A DNA stretch of 64,000 nt, from assembly GCA_041401985.1 (NCBI GenBank), contig JAWKTE010000014.1, forward strand, positions 1 to 64,000, in the 5' to 3' direction. Positions 8,068 to 16,870 of this stretch are shown piece after piece. Position 1 is the first letter of the stretch. The number at the start of each line of letters is the position of its first letter. The notes below the pieces were generated by a model, which was given only the letters and a program-made list of their open reading frames with translations, searched no databases and was not told the DNA's origin. This DNA is from JACKHA01 sp041401985 (GTDB lineage Bacteria; Planctomycetota; Phycisphaerae; Phycisphaerales; UBA1924). The translations under genes were made by a program, and so were the position numbers.

Positions 8068-9261
8068 ATGTCGTCCCGCACCGTCCACCTCGCCCTCGGC
8101 CCCGATTCCTACGACGTGGTCGTGGGTCATGGCGTCCTGGCCGACCTCGGCGCCACCCTCCGCACCCACACCCGCGCCGCCTCGGTCCTGCTCGTGTGCG
8201 ACGCCGCCCTGCCCGACGCTCTCGTCCGCGCCGCCGCGCACAGCCTCGAAGCCGCCTCGATCCGCATCACCCGCCACAGCGTCACCGCCTCCGAACGCAA
8301 CAAGTCTCTCCAGACCGCCCAGGCCATCGTCGAGGCCGCCGCCGGCGCACGCCTCGAACGCACCGACGCGATCGTCGCCCTCGGCGGCGGGGTCGTGGGC
8401 GATCTGGCCGGCTTCGCCGCCTCCATCTACCGGCGCGGCATCGCCATCGTCCACTGCCCCACCACCCTGCTGGCCATGGTCGACGCCGCCATCGGCGGCA
8501 AGACCGCCGTCAATCTGCTCACCCCCGACGCCCGCCTGCTCAAGAACATGGCCGGCACGTTCCACCAGCCCAAGGGCGTGCTGGCCGACACCGCGGCCCT
8601 GGCCTCGCTCCCACCCCGCCACCTCCGCGCCGGCCTGGCCGAGTGCGTCAAGCACGCCATGCTCTCGGCGGATGTGGGCGACGACACGCTCTTCGCGGCG
8701 ATGGAACGCGAGGGCCCCGACGCCGCGACGGGCGCCGCCGCCACCGCCGCGCTGGTCAAACTGATCGCCCGCAACGTCGCGGTCAAGGCCCGCGTGGTCG
8801 AGCGCGACGCGTTCGAGGCCGCCGGCTTCCACCGCCACACCGAGCCACGCCACGACGCCGGGCGCGAGGCCCTGAACCTCGGCCACACGTTCGGGCACGC
8901 CCTCGAGGCCATGCAGCACCTCTCGCCCGACGCCGACCCGGCCCACGCCCCGCTGCACCACGGCGAGGCGGTCGCCCTCGGCCTCGTCGCCGCCGCCGCC
9001 ACCGCCGAGGCCATCGGCCAGGTCCCCGCCGACTCGACCGCCCGCGTCCGGCGCCTGCTCGACGCCATCGCCCTGCCCACCCGCGTCGCCGATCTCCCCG
9101 ACGACGCCACCATCCTCGCCGCGATGATGGACGACAAGAAAGTCATGGGCGGGCGCCTCCGCCTCGTCCTGCCGTGGCGGGAATTGGGGCGGGTCCGCGT
9201 GGCGGAAGACCCGCCGCGCGAGGCCGTCGCCGCGGGGCTTGCGGCGATCCGGGCGGAGTGA
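8068..9261 (+). CDS. aroB: 3-dehydroquinate synthase
   Basis: Second step of the shikimate pathway: converts DAHP to 3-dehydroquinate using NAD and a divalent metal. The 397-aa product has the NAD-binding segment ALGGGVVGDLAGFAASIYRRG (about 106-126), PTTLLAMVDAAIGGKTAVN (about 132-150) and metal-ligand histidines in LNLGHTFGHALE (about 271-282) and LHHGEAVALG (about 297-306). A conserved C-terminal DDKKV segment is also present. The ATG at 8068 is five bases after the rsfS stop. The Glu ligand (GLAECVKHAML) is also visible. It is slightly longer than the common ~360 aa owing to loops in the helical domain. Confidence 0.97.
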   Translation: MSSRTVHLALGPDSYDVVVGHGVLADLGATLRTHTRAASVLLVCDAALPDALVRAAAHSLEAASIRITRHSVTASERNKSLQTAQAIVEAAAGARLERTDAIVALGGGVVGDLAGFAASIYRRGIAIVHCPTTLLAMVDAAIGGKTAVNLLTPDARLLKNMAGTFHQPKGVLADTAALASLPPRHLRAGLAECVKHAMLSADVGDDTLFAAMEREGPDAATGAAATAALVKLIARNVAVKARVVERDAFEAAGFHRHTEPRHDAGREALNLGHTFGHALEAMQHLSPDADPAHAPLHHGEAVALGLVAAAATAEAIGQVPADSTARVRRLLDAIALPTRVADLPDDATILAAMMDDKKVMGGRLRLVLPWRELGRVRVAEDPPREAVAAGLAAIRAE

Positions 9262-9396
9262 CCAGAACACTCGAACCGTGCCACCACGTGCCACCGACCT
9301 GCGGAGTCTTCGGAGCAGGTCGGTGCCGATCAGCCATGGACCCCCGACACCCTCCCGGTGCCATCCGTGCCACCGACCTGCGGAGTCTTCGGAGCA
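9262..9396. repeat. REP-like hairpins (family A, locus 2), upstream of transposase stub
   Basis: A complete copy of the CACCGACCTGC...GCAGGTCGGTG hairpin is at 9292-9325. A second copy beginning at 9371 is cut short at about 9396, where it runs directly into sequence encoding the end of a transposase. Spacer sequence between the copies (GATCAGCCATGGACC) resembles that at about 258-270. Confidence 0.75.
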
Positions 9397-9550
9397 TCGC
9401 AACCCGGTGGAGCGTGGGCTGGTTGAGCGGGCCGAGGACTGGAAGTGGTCCAGCGTGCGGTGGTGGATGGGGCGTCGCGAAGGCGAACTGGGGTGCGTTC
9501 CGCCGCCGGGCGGGTGGGAGGCGTGGAGGGATTGGGAGGGCTATGTGTAA
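9395..9550 (+). pseudogene. C-terminal stub of a REP-associated tyrosine (Y1) transposase
   Basis: The open frame from 9395 to the TAA at 9548-9550 encodes HRNPVERGLVERAEDWKWSS and continues to DWEGYV. This is the characteristic C-terminal end of IS200-like REP-associated tyrosine transposases (consensus NPV-x-RGLV-x-x-PEDW-x-WSS). The catalytic HUH motif and tyrosine-bearing part are absent, and the fragment starts inside a broken REP hairpin, so it is a deletion remnant. Intact hairpins lie on both sides (9292-9325 and 9583-9616). This family of proteins is known to be associated with REP palindromes, which supports naming the surrounding repeats REP-like. Confidence 0.85.
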
Positions 9551-9582
9551 TCGGCTCGGCGATCAGGCTCTCCGTTCATCGG

Positions 9583-9680
9583 CACCGACTTGCTCCGCGG
9601 ACTCCGCAAGTCGGTGGCACGTCAGAGGTGTTTCGAGGTCCGTGCCACCCTGCCGGAGTCTTCGGAGCAGGTCGGTGGCA
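9583..9680. repeat. REP-like hairpins (family A, locus 2), downstream of transposase stub
   Basis: The hairpin CACCGACTTGC...GCAAGTCGGTG is at 9583-9616. A partial copy (AGTCTTCGGAGCAGGTCGGTG preceded by a damaged left arm) is at about 9647-9677. The remainder up to 9774 shows no further structure. Confidence 0.7.
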
Positions 9681-9774
9681 CTCAACGCGTGAATACAGAG
9701 TCGGGGCCACCCCTCCGGTATCCTACCGGGTCCCCGGTCACCTCCACCCGTCCCAACAGGCCAGGAGTGCTTGA

Positions 9775-10128
9775 ATGCCCGCGAGTGTTCACGCGTTGAA
9801 CGACGACGAACGCCCAAGTTGGTGCAGCTACCCGGCAGCGCTCATCAAGTTGTGGGATGAGGGGGTCGACCGGCTCGGTCCGTGGTCGTTCCTGACGCGC
9901 AAAGATTCACTTGCGGTGACGCAGAATCTCTTGGAACGATATGGGCGCGTGTTTGTGCCCTTCGCCGAGAGCAACATTGAGGAGTTCGTATGCTTCGAAG
10001 AGGGAATGGGCCAACGCGTGCTGAGCGTGAACCCCACGACCGTCGCAGGGAAAGAAGTGGAGCGCACTTGGGAGTCATTCGCGGACTGGCTCTCAGTTGC
10101 TCGGCGTGACGCGGAGTACTGGGACTAG
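9775..10128 (+). CDS. Small hypothetical protein, 117 aa
   Basis: The ATG at 9775 is preceded by AGGAG at 9763-9767. The product is soluble, acidic and rich in Trp/Phe (YPAALIKLWDEGVDRLGPWS near the start; DWLSVARRDAEYWD at the end). Its base composition is visibly less GC-rich at third positions than its neighbours, with codons such as TTG, AGA-like and CTT choices, and it sits alone among REP hairpins and a transposase stub. This suggests acquisition by transfer (inference). I do not recognise a family. Similar size and composition are seen in immunity-type proteins, but nothing here proves that. Confidence 0.65.
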   Translation: MPASVHALNDDERPSWCSYPAALIKLWDEGVDRLGPWSFLTRKDSLAVTQNLLERYGRVFVPFAESNIEEFVCFEEGMGQRVLSVNPTTVAGKEVERTWESFADWLSVARRDAEYWD

Positions 10129-10272
10129 CAACGAGCGAAGCGAGTCTTGAGCGATCAGTTCGTGACAGGGTTCTATAGTTTGCCCAATAGAGGTGTCGTG
10201 TCACCGGCCTGAGTTTATGCGACTCTGCCACCGCGTCCAGGCGGCGTCGGCGCAACAGACAAAGCGAGCACG

Positions 10273-10312
10273 AATTGGCGCCGCTGCACTATGAACTGCG
10301 ACTCCGGGTCCG
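10273..10312. repeat. Short repeat CGCCGCTGCA-YATGAA (copy 2)
   Basis: GCGCCGCTGCACTATGAACT matches the sequence at about 553-580 and 11650-11675 with a few changes. The stop codon of lpxC (TAG, read from 10291-10289) lies inside this repeat, so the last residues of LpxC are repeat-derived. Confidence 0.5.
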
Positions 10313-11263
10313 GGCGCCGCCCCTACCCTCCCCACCCAGCCCCAGCACGTCGCGAACCGCCCGGGCCAGCCGCTGGTTCAGCGCGTGCCCGGACCGCACC
10401 GCGTGCACGTCCATCTGCACCCGCTCGCCGATCAGGGCCAGGTCGCCGATCAGGTCCAGCAGTTTGTGGCGCGACGCCTCGTTCGCAAACCTCAGTTCCG
10501 TGTTCACCGGCCCGTCGGCCCCGAACACGACCGCGGCGTCCTCCGGGATCCCATCCAACATCCCCGCCGCCCGCATCGCGTCGTACTCGCTCCGCAGGCA
10601 GAACGTCCGGGCCGGCGCGACCTGGTCGGCATACTGCTCGGGCGTGCCGTCCCACGCCGCGGCTCTGGGCCGGGATGGCCGCGGCCTCTCCGCCGCCGCC
10701 CCGCCCGACCCGATGCCCGACCCCAGCCCTGAGTAGTCAAGGTCGTACCGATACGACCGCCCCGCCGACGCCCGCGGCGACGCCACGATCCGCGCCGACG
10801 GATCCCGCGCATCCACAACCTCCACCGAGTGCGGCAGCGTCCGCACCTCCAGCGGCCCCTTCTCGACCGGCTCGCTGAACGCCAGCATGTCCACGAACCG
10901 CTGCGCGCAGCCGTCGAGGATCGGCGTCTCGGCCTCGCTGAACTCCACGAGCGCGTCGGTGATCCCCAGCGCGTCGAGGGCCGACAGGATGTGCTCGACC
11001 GTGCCGAACAGCACGCCCGGCGCGGCCCGCAGCGTCGTGCACCGCGCCGGCAGCGACGCGAACGCGGGGTGCAGCGGCTCGTCCGAGAGCGCGTCGGCCG
11101 TCGCGCGCACACGCGGGTCGACCTCCAGGTCCTCACGCTGGAACCACAGCCCCTCGCGCCCCATCGGGCCGCTGATCGTCAGGTTCGCCACGCGGCCCGT
11201 GAACAGGCCGGGGCCGGTCATGCGGATGGGCACCAGGGGCGCGAGTCGCCGGAGCGTTGCCAT
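10289..11263 (-). CDS. lpxC: UDP-3-O-acyl-N-acetylglucosamine deacetylase LpxC
   Basis: Zinc enzyme of the first committed step in lipid A synthesis. The 324-aa product has the first zinc histidine in GTVEHILSALDALGI (about residues 86-100). The distal motif NEASRHKLLDLIGDLALIGE (about 265-284) carries the second His and the Asp ligand, and GHALNQRLARAV (about 296-307) matches the C-terminal catalytic His region. ARTFCLRSEY corresponds to the usual RTFGF-type loop. The tail GGEGRGGARTRSRSS is low complexity and overlaps a short repeat. The start ATG at 11263 begins directly with family-like sequence. Presence of LpxC implies an outer membrane with lipid A. Confidence 0.92.
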   Translation of the reverse strand: MATLRRLAPLVPIRMTGPGLFTGRVANLTISGPMGREGLWFQREDLEVDPRVRATADALSDEPLHPAFASLPARCTTLRAAPGVLFGTVEHILSALDALGITDALVEFSEAETPILDGCAQRFVDMLAFSEPVEKGPLEVRTLPHSVEVVDARDPSARIVASPRASAGRSYRYDLDYSGLGSGIGSGGAAAERPRPSRPRAAAWDGTPEQYADQVAPARTFCLRSEYDAMRAAGMLDGIPEDAAVVFGADGPVNTELRFANEASRHKLLDLIGDLALIGERVQMDVHAVRSGHALNQRLARAVRDVLGLGGEGRGGARTRSRSS

Positions 11264-11344
11264 GGAGCAGACGATACCCGGCGGGGAGGGGGCGGGGGAG
11301 GGGTTGGCTGGCGGTCGTTCCGGAACGCCGCCGCGCCCGCGTCA

Positions 11345-11714
11345 GTCGTGCCACCGACCTGCGGAGTCCGCGGAGCAGGTCGGTGCGAACAACCGATGGC
11401 CACCGAGCGCGCGGGCGAGATGCCTGCCGACACCGGCCACACGGCTCAATGCGCGCTCACGGTTCATCGGCACCGACTTACTCCGCGGACTCCGTAAGTC
11501 GGTGGCACGTCACGGGTGGTCCGGGGTCGGTGCCACCCTGCCACGCAACAGGTGACTGCAGAGTCGGTGCCACCCTGCCGTCCCGAGTGACAGTACCACC
11601 CCCGTTTCGGCACCGTCGACGGAAGGGGAGAACGAGCGCGAATTGGCGCGCGCCGCTGCATCATGAAATGCAGTTTTGAGTCAGACCGGGGCGGGGACGC
11701 CCCGGCTCGCGTGG
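11345..11714. repeat. REP-like hairpin array (family A, locus 3) plus family H copy
   Basis: Hairpins of family A are at 11352-11385 and 11471-11504, joined by the same spacer as in locus 1 (GCGCTCACGGTTCATCGG at about 11455-11472). A half-copy lies around 11525-11580. At 11650-11680 is the CGCTGCATCATGAAATGC repeat, and at 11695-11712 the GGGGCGGGGACGCCCC hairpin. No gene is visible between 11264 and 11747. Confidence 0.75.
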
Positions 11715-11747
11715 GAGCGTCGGGGGAGGCGGACCGGGCCGATCGCC

Positions 11748-12545
11748 TTACTTTAGTCCCAAACCCCACCTCTCAAACCGCGGCCAGTACATCCGATCCG
11801 GGTCCAGGCTGAACGCCACGCCGCCCACCCGTCCCTCGATCGCCGCGGCTTCCACCAGCCCGAACACGCGCGAGTCGCCCGACATGTCGCGGTTGTCGCC
11901 GAGCACCAGGTACTGCCCCGCCGGGATCGTCATCGCCTCGAACGTGTGGGCCGACTGGGCCGTGGGCACGATCGTCAGCAGGTGGTTCACGCCGCCGAGC
12001 GTCTCCTGCACGTGCAATGCGTGCACGCTGGCGGCCTGACCCGAACCCCGACCCGAAGCCGCCCCGGGCACGGGCTCCAGCACGGCGTCATCAACCACGC
12101 GGTACTCGAGCGCCTCGCCGTTGATCGTCAGGCGGTTGCCGGTCATCGCGATCTCGTCCCCCGGCAGCCCCACGATCCGCTTGACCAGCCGCGTGCCGTT
12201 GGCGGGCGAGGCCAGCGTCACGATGTCGCCGCGGGCCGGGGCGTCCCATGTCGCGACCCACGTGTGCGTGAACGGCACGCGCAGGCCGAACGCGAGCTTG
12301 TTCACCCAGATCCGGTCGCCCTCCAGGATCGTCGGACGCATCGAGCCGCTGGGCACGTCGTGCCAGTCGGCCAGCGACGACCGCAGCGGCGTGAGCACCG
12401 CAAACGCCACCGCCAGCGGCACCAGCCAGTCGTACGCGAACTTGCCGAGCCCGCGACGGGCCCAGCGCGGGCGCGGCTTGGCTGCTTTCTTCCTGCCGTG
12501 CTTCCCGTTCTTGCCGTTCGTGCCGGCCGTCGCGTCGCTGGGCAT
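11748..12545 (-). CDS. lepB: Signal peptidase I
   Basis: Membrane serine-lysine protease that removes signal peptides. The 265-aa product begins with a basic segment, followed by one transmembrane helix (FAYDWLVPLAVAFAVLTPL, about 36-54). Box B has the catalytic serine in PSGSMRPTILEGDRI (about 67-81) and the catalytic lysine is in RLVKRIVGLPGDEI (about 120-133). Box E is GDNRDMSGDSRVFG (about 219-232). An insert rich in Gly/Ser/Pro lies around 155-175. The ATG at 12545 has GGGAGG upstream. Other frames give a much longer apparent ORF here, which is a composition artefact. Confidence 0.95.
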   Translation of the reverse strand: MPSDATAGTNGKNGKHGRKKAAKPRPRWARRGLGKFAYDWLVPLAVAFAVLTPLRSSLADWHDVPSGSMRPTILEGDRIWVNKLAFGLRVPFTHTWVATWDAPARGDIVTLASPANGTRLVKRIVGLPGDEIAMTGNRLTINGEALEYRVVDDAVLEPVPGAASGRGSGQAASVHALHVQETLGGVNHLLTIVPTAQSAHTFEAMTIPAGQYLVLGDNRDMSGDSRVFGLVEAAAIEGRVGGVAFSLDPDRMYWPRFERWGLGLK

Positions 12546-12770
12546 GGGGCCTCCCGGATCAGAGTCATCGGCGGGGCGACGCCGCCCGTTCGGGGCGATG
12601 CCGGCTGATCGGGTTTCTACGCGCCGCCCTGCCAGCGTGTTCGGGGCGGGGCCGGGGACGCCAGCGCCCGCCGACGCTCCGACGCCCCCGAGCCGCTTCT
12701 GCTTCCCGGTGAACCTGGCCCCCGACCAGGCCGCCGCCCCCGATTCGCCCCCGTCCGATACATTGACGCC

Positions 12771-13853
12771 GTGCTCACGACCCTCCGGTCCGAGGACCTG
12801 ATCCCGCGGGGCGGCCCGCTGCGGCGTCTGTCGAAGAAGGCATGGCGCGAGTGGTGCTTCGCGCGCTCGCTGCTCGAACGCCTCTGGCCTCGCCTGGTCG
12901 TCCTGTTCGTCGTGCTCATGGCCGGCGGCGTGCTGTTCATGCGCCTCGAACCGGAGCGCGGCCACTCCTTCGCCAAGGCCGTGTTTCTTACGTTCGGCCT
13001 CATCTTCGGCGAGCCCGCCGAGGAGTTCCCCGAGCACCCCGTGCTCCAGGGCATGTTCTTCCTCGTGCCCATCGTCGGCCTGACCATCATCATCGAGGGG
13101 ATCGTCGAACTCGCCACGCTCGTGCGCGACCGGCGACGCAACGAAAGGGCCTGGTGCCGCATCATGGCCGAGTCCATGCGCAACCACATCGTGCTCGTCG
13201 GCATGGGACGCCTGGGCTACCGCACCTACGTCCTGCTCCGACAACTCTCGATCCCGGTCGTCGTGCTCGAGGTCAACGAGAAGAACTCGTTCCTCCAGGA
13301 CGTCCGCAACGACGGCGTGCCCCTGTTCGTCGGCGACGCCCGGCGCGAGTCGCTGCTGGTCGACGCCAACGTCAAGGACGCCAAGGCCGTCATCCTCGCC
13401 ACGACCGACGACCTGGCGAACCTTGAGATCGCGCTCGACGCGCGCAAACTCAACCCCGACGTCCGCGTCGTCCTGCGCATGTTCGACCAGAACATGGCCG
13501 ACAAGATCCGCGACGGGTTCAACATCCACATCGCCATGAGCCAGTCGGCCATCTCGGCCCCGGCCTTCGCGACCGCGGCCCTTGAGTCCGACATCGTCGC
13601 CAGCACGATCATCGATCACCAACTGGTCGTGACCCTGCGGCGGACGGTCGCCGAGGGCGACGCATTGGACGGGCAGACCATCGCCGAGGTTATGGGACGC
13701 TCCCGCGCCCACGTCCTCCGCCTGCTCCGCAAGAGCGTCGGGGCCGAGACGCCCATCCTGTTCCCGAACTCTGGCGAGGTTCTGCGGGCCGGGGACGAGG
13801 TGTTCCTGCAAGGCTTGTACGACCATGTGCGAGAGTTCGCGCCGGCACGCTAA
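12771..13853 (+). CDS. Two-helix ion channel with TrkA-N/TrkA-C (RCK) domains, 360 aa
   Basis: Likely a monovalent-cation channel gated by a cytoplasmic RCK domain. A first helix (LVVLFVVLMAGGVLFM, about 44-59), a pore-like loop (KAVFLTFGLIFGEP, about 69-82) and a second helix (MFFLVPIVGLTIIIEGIVEL) are followed by the TrkA-N Rossmann domain beginning HIVLVGMGRLGYRTY with GxGxxG. TrkA-C is at about 280-360. The pore loop does not contain the canonical TVGYGD; the corresponding stretch reads TFGLIFGE, so potassium selectivity is not assured. The start is a GTG at 12771. The gene is divergent from lepB with a 225-base gap. Confidence 0.88.
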   Translation: MLTTLRSEDLIPRGGPLRRLSKKAWREWCFARSLLERLWPRLVVLFVVLMAGGVLFMRLEPERGHSFAKAVFLTFGLIFGEPAEEFPEHPVLQGMFFLVPIVGLTIIIEGIVELATLVRDRRRNERAWCRIMAESMRNHIVLVGMGRLGYRTYVLLRQLSIPVVVLEVNEKNSFLQDVRNDGVPLFVGDARRESLLVDANVKDAKAVILATTDDLANLEIALDARKLNPDVRVVLRMFDQNMADKIRDGFNIHIAMSQSAISAPAFATAALESDIVASTIIDHQLVVTLRRTVAEGDALDGQTIAEVMGRSRAHVLRLLRKSVGAETPILFPNSGEVLRAGDEVFLQGLYDHVREFAPAR

Positions 13854-14051
13854 CAGCGTCCCGGCCAAGGCCCGGACCGTCGCAAACAGGGCGCACGCAA
13901 CGGATCCGTTCGCGGACTCGCTTTGCATTTTCCCCGCGTGCAACGGAAATCCGCTTGTGTTTGTGCGGAAAGCCCCTATCATGGTGGTATGTCTGAGAGT
14001 GCGTGCCCCAGTTGCGGCACGCCTGTTTCGAACCGTGGAGGAGATAGAAAG

Positions 14052-14657
14052 ATGAAGACCATGCTTCTCGCCGGGGCCGCTGTCGCCTTGGCCACCGTCG
14101 CGCAGGGCCAGACCATCGCCACCCTGCCCCCGAACAACGGCTCCGGCGGCGTGTTCATGGAGATCACCCCGTCCGGCCCCGGCCTGATGCTGACCTCCTT
14201 CGCCGGGTACTTCAACGGCGCCGCTGGCACCACCGGCAACGTCGAGATCTGGACGCGTCCCGGCAACTACGCCGGCTTCACCGCCTCCAACGCCGGCTGG
14301 ACCCTGGCCGACACGGTGACCATCACCTCCGCCGGCACCACGACCCTCTCGGGCCACACCTCGTTCAACTCCGCCATCAACATCCCCGCCGGCGGCACCA
14401 CCTCGGTGTACATCGCTGGCGTTGAGTCGGCCTCGCAGCTCCGCTACCAGGGCTCCGGCACCACGTCGACCGGCACCTTCAGCAACGCCGACCTGACCCT
14501 CTTCAGCGACATCGCCCGCACCGGCGCCGTGCCCTTCGGCGGCAGCCAGTTCTCGCCCCGCGCGTTCGCCGGCGAGATCAACTACGTCGTCCCCGCCCCG
14601 GCTTCCCTGGCCCTCGTCGGCCTCGGCGGTCTGGTCGCCGGTCGCCGTCGCCGCTAA
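14052..14657 (+). CDS. PEP-CTERM sorting-domain protein, 201 aa
   Basis: Secreted surface or matrix protein. The signal peptide MKTMLLAGAAVALATVAQGQ has a probable cut after about residue 18. The middle is Gly/Thr/Ser-rich beta sequence without a known enzyme motif. The C-terminus is a PEP-CTERM anchor: VPAPASLALVGLGGLVAGRR, with a Pro-Ala-Pro variant of the PEP motif, a short hydrophobic helix and an Arg cluster. GGAGGA precedes the ATG. A strong hairpin terminator follows about 50 bases after the stop, so it is probably transcribed alone. The substrate or partner is unknown. Confidence 0.85.
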   Translation: MKTMLLAGAAVALATVAQGQTIATLPPNNGSGGVFMEITPSGPGLMLTSFAGYFNGAAGTTGNVEIWTRPGNYAGFTASNAGWTLADTVTITSAGTTTLSGHTSFNSAINIPAGGTTSVYIAGVESASQLRYQGSGTTSTGTFSNADLTLFSDIARTGAVPFGGSQFSPRAFAGEINYVVPAPASLALVGLGGLVAGRRRR

Positions 14658-14707
14658 TCGCGGCACACCCACCGGGCCTTGGTCCGGTGCGCATCTCCAG
14701 TCTCCGA

Positions 14708-14743
14708 GCGGCACGGCACCTCGCCGTGCCGCTTCTTCTTTTG
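14708..14743 (+). terminator. Intrinsic terminator after the PEP-CTERM gene
   Basis: GCGGCACGGC (14708-14717) pairs perfectly with GCCGTGCCGC (14723-14732) around a 5-base loop and is followed by a T-rich run (TTCTTCTTTT). Confidence 0.9.
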
Positions 14744-14807
14744 CCAGTTCGCGCACGCCGCGCCCCGCACGCCGTCGCGCACGCCCCCCGCGCGTACGCT
14801 CCGCCCG

Positions 14808-16586
14808 ATGCGGCACGCACTCGCGGTCACAACCCTGCTCGCGCTGAGCACGCAGTCGCTCGCGCAGCCGACCGGCGCCGCGCTCCCCCCGCCGCCCGAG
14901 TGGGCCCAGGGCGCGGTCTGGTACCAGGTCTTCCCGGAGCGGTTCGCCAACGCGAAGTCCGCGAACGATCCAAGCACGCCGGGTACCTACACGCCCGCCT
15001 GGACCTCGGACTTCTACTCGACCACGCCCCTCGAAACCGAGTCGGCCTGGGCCGGCGCGGCCGCGTGGGACCGCCAGCGCCGCATCCACTCCACCAGCTC
15101 GCCCATCGCCCGCGTCATCCCGTTCCGGCGGTACGGCGGCGACCTCCAGGGCGTGGCCGCCCGCCTCGACCACCTGCAGTCCCTCGGCGTCACCGCCATC
15201 TACCTCTGCCCCGTGTTCCAGGCCCGCAGCGAGCACAAGTACGAGACCAGCGACCACCGCCACATCGACGAGTCGCTCGGCAACCGGGGTCCGGCCCGCC
15301 CCGTCTGGTCCCCCGACCCGCTCGAGACCGCCGACCCCGCCACCTGGCGCTGGACCGAGGCCGACCGATTCCTTGTCGATGTGCTCATCCCCGAGGTCCA
15401 CGCCCGCGGCATGAGGATCGTGCTCGACGGCGTGTGGAACCACGTGGGCCGCGAGCACTGGGCCTTCCAGGACGTGATGCGCAACGGTCGCTCGTCGCCA
15501 TACGCCGACTGGTTCCGCGTCCGCTTCGACGCCGACGGTCGTGTCGTCTCCTGGACCGGCTGGGACCGGACCAACGGCGATCTGCCCGAGTTCGCCCAGA
15601 CGCGCGAGGGCGATCTCGTCGCGCCCGTCAAGGCACACATCTTCGCCGTCACCCGGCGCTGGATGGACCCCAACAACGACGGCGACCCCAGCGACGGGAT
15701 CGACGGCTGGCGCCTCGACGTCGCGCCAGACGTCGGCATCGCCTTCTGGCGCGACTGGCACGCGCTGGTCAAGTCGATCAACCCGGAGGCCGTCACCATC
15801 GGCGAGATCTGGGACCCCGCCGACCGCTGGATCGACGCGGGCTGCTTCGATGCGCAGATGGGGTATCCCGTCGCGATGGCGCTGCTCGACTGGCTCCGCG
15901 GCAACGAGGACTCGTCGTGGCTCGCACGCCGCGTCGAACGCCTCATCGGCGACGCGAGCGCGCACGACCGGACCAACATGTGCCTCATGTCCAGCCACGA
16001 CACGGAGCGGTTCGCCTCGATGCTCCAGAATCCCGGGCGCGAGTACGACGCGGCCCGCGGGGCCGTCCGCGGCACGGTGCTGGCCAGCGGCGAGGCGTAC
16101 CACGCCGGGCGCGCCGCGCCGGAGACGTACGACCGCGTCGTGCTGGCCTTCGCGATCCTGACCGCCCTGCCCGGCAGCCCGATGCTGTTCCAGGGCGACG
16201 AGTTCGGCATGGTCGGCGGCGACGACCCGGAGTGCCGTAAGCCCGTCCCGTGGCCGGACCTCGGGCCATACGACTCGCCCGACGATGCGCCGTTGGTGGA
16301 GATGGGCGAGCGCCTCGGCGCGTGGCTGCGTCTGCGATCCGATCCCGACCTGAGCGGCCTGCTGCGGTTCGGCGACCTGACGCTGCACGACAGCGGCGAT
16401 CCGGACGTGCTCGTGATCGAGCGCCGCTTCGAGGGGCGTCGGGCCGTGCTGGTGGCCAACCGTGGCGACGGGGCCTTCGACGCCGGCTCGATGCCGGCAT
16501 TGTCCGGGCTATCGGGCGTCGGCGCCGCCTCGACGGATGGGCGTTCGGTTCCGCCCCGATCTGCGGGGCTGTGGGTGGGCCGCTGA
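14808..16586 (+). CDS. Secreted GH13 alpha-amylase-family glycosidase, 592 aa
   Basis: Alpha-glucan hydrolase of the GH13 clan, closest in feel to neopullulanase/cyclomaltodextrinase types. The signal peptide is MRHALAVTTLLALSTQSLAQ. The barrel begins GAVWYQVFPERFAN (about 31-44). Conserved regions are MRIVLDGVWNHVG (region I), GWRLDVAPD with the nucleophile Asp, TIGEIWD with the acid/base Glu, and SSHDTERF with the third catalytic Asp. The final ~90 residues look like the C-terminal beta domain. An export signal with no visible lipobox suggests a periplasmic or external location. It lies just after a PEP-CTERM gene and its terminator; no other glucan genes flank it. Confidence 0.92.
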   Translation: MRHALAVTTLLALSTQSLAQPTGAALPPPPEWAQGAVWYQVFPERFANAKSANDPSTPGTYTPAWTSDFYSTTPLETESAWAGAAAWDRQRRIHSTSSPIARVIPFRRYGGDLQGVAARLDHLQSLGVTAIYLCPVFQARSEHKYETSDHRHIDESLGNRGPARPVWSPDPLETADPATWRWTEADRFLVDVLIPEVHARGMRIVLDGVWNHVGREHWAFQDVMRNGRSSPYADWFRVRFDADGRVVSWTGWDRTNGDLPEFAQTREGDLVAPVKAHIFAVTRRWMDPNNDGDPSDGIDGWRLDVAPDVGIAFWRDWHALVKSINPEAVTIGEIWDPADRWIDAGCFDAQMGYPVAMALLDWLRGNEDSSWLARRVERLIGDASAHDRTNMCLMSSHDTERFASMLQNPGREYDAARGAVRGTVLASGEAYHAGRAAPETYDRVVLAFAILTALPGSPMLFQGDEFGMVGGDDPECRKPVPWPDLGPYDSPDDAPLVEMGERLGAWLRLRSDPDLSGLLRFGDLTLHDSGDPDVLVIERRFEGRRAVLVANRGDGAFDAGSMPALSGLSGVGAASTDGRSVPPRSAGLWVGR

Positions 16587-16870
16587 GCCTGCCGCACCGA
16601 CCGGTTGGCTGCCCGCTGCTCCGAACAGACTCCATTCCGCGACTGCTGCCGGAACGTCCGCCCTGCCGCAATCGAAGTCGCCCGCCGCAGATTGTGCGCG
16701 ACTTGGGCGGAAACCGTGGTAGAATCCCTATAGCGCGCGGCGAGGCAGGGGGCCGCGCGGCTTGCACATCGGCTGTTGTCTGCGCGGTCGGCGGTCGTCC
16801 GCCCGCGCTCGGCGTTTACACATTCGCCGGTGCCCGACGCATCGGCGAGGATGAGACAGGGAGAAGAACC

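Noticed and set aside
11748..16388. Open frame of 1546 codons on the minus strand running from lepB back through the channel and amylase genes
   Set aside because: Only the lepB part (11748-12545) has recognisable motifs and a ribosome site. The rest is antisense to clearly supported genes and has composition forced by GC-rich codons.
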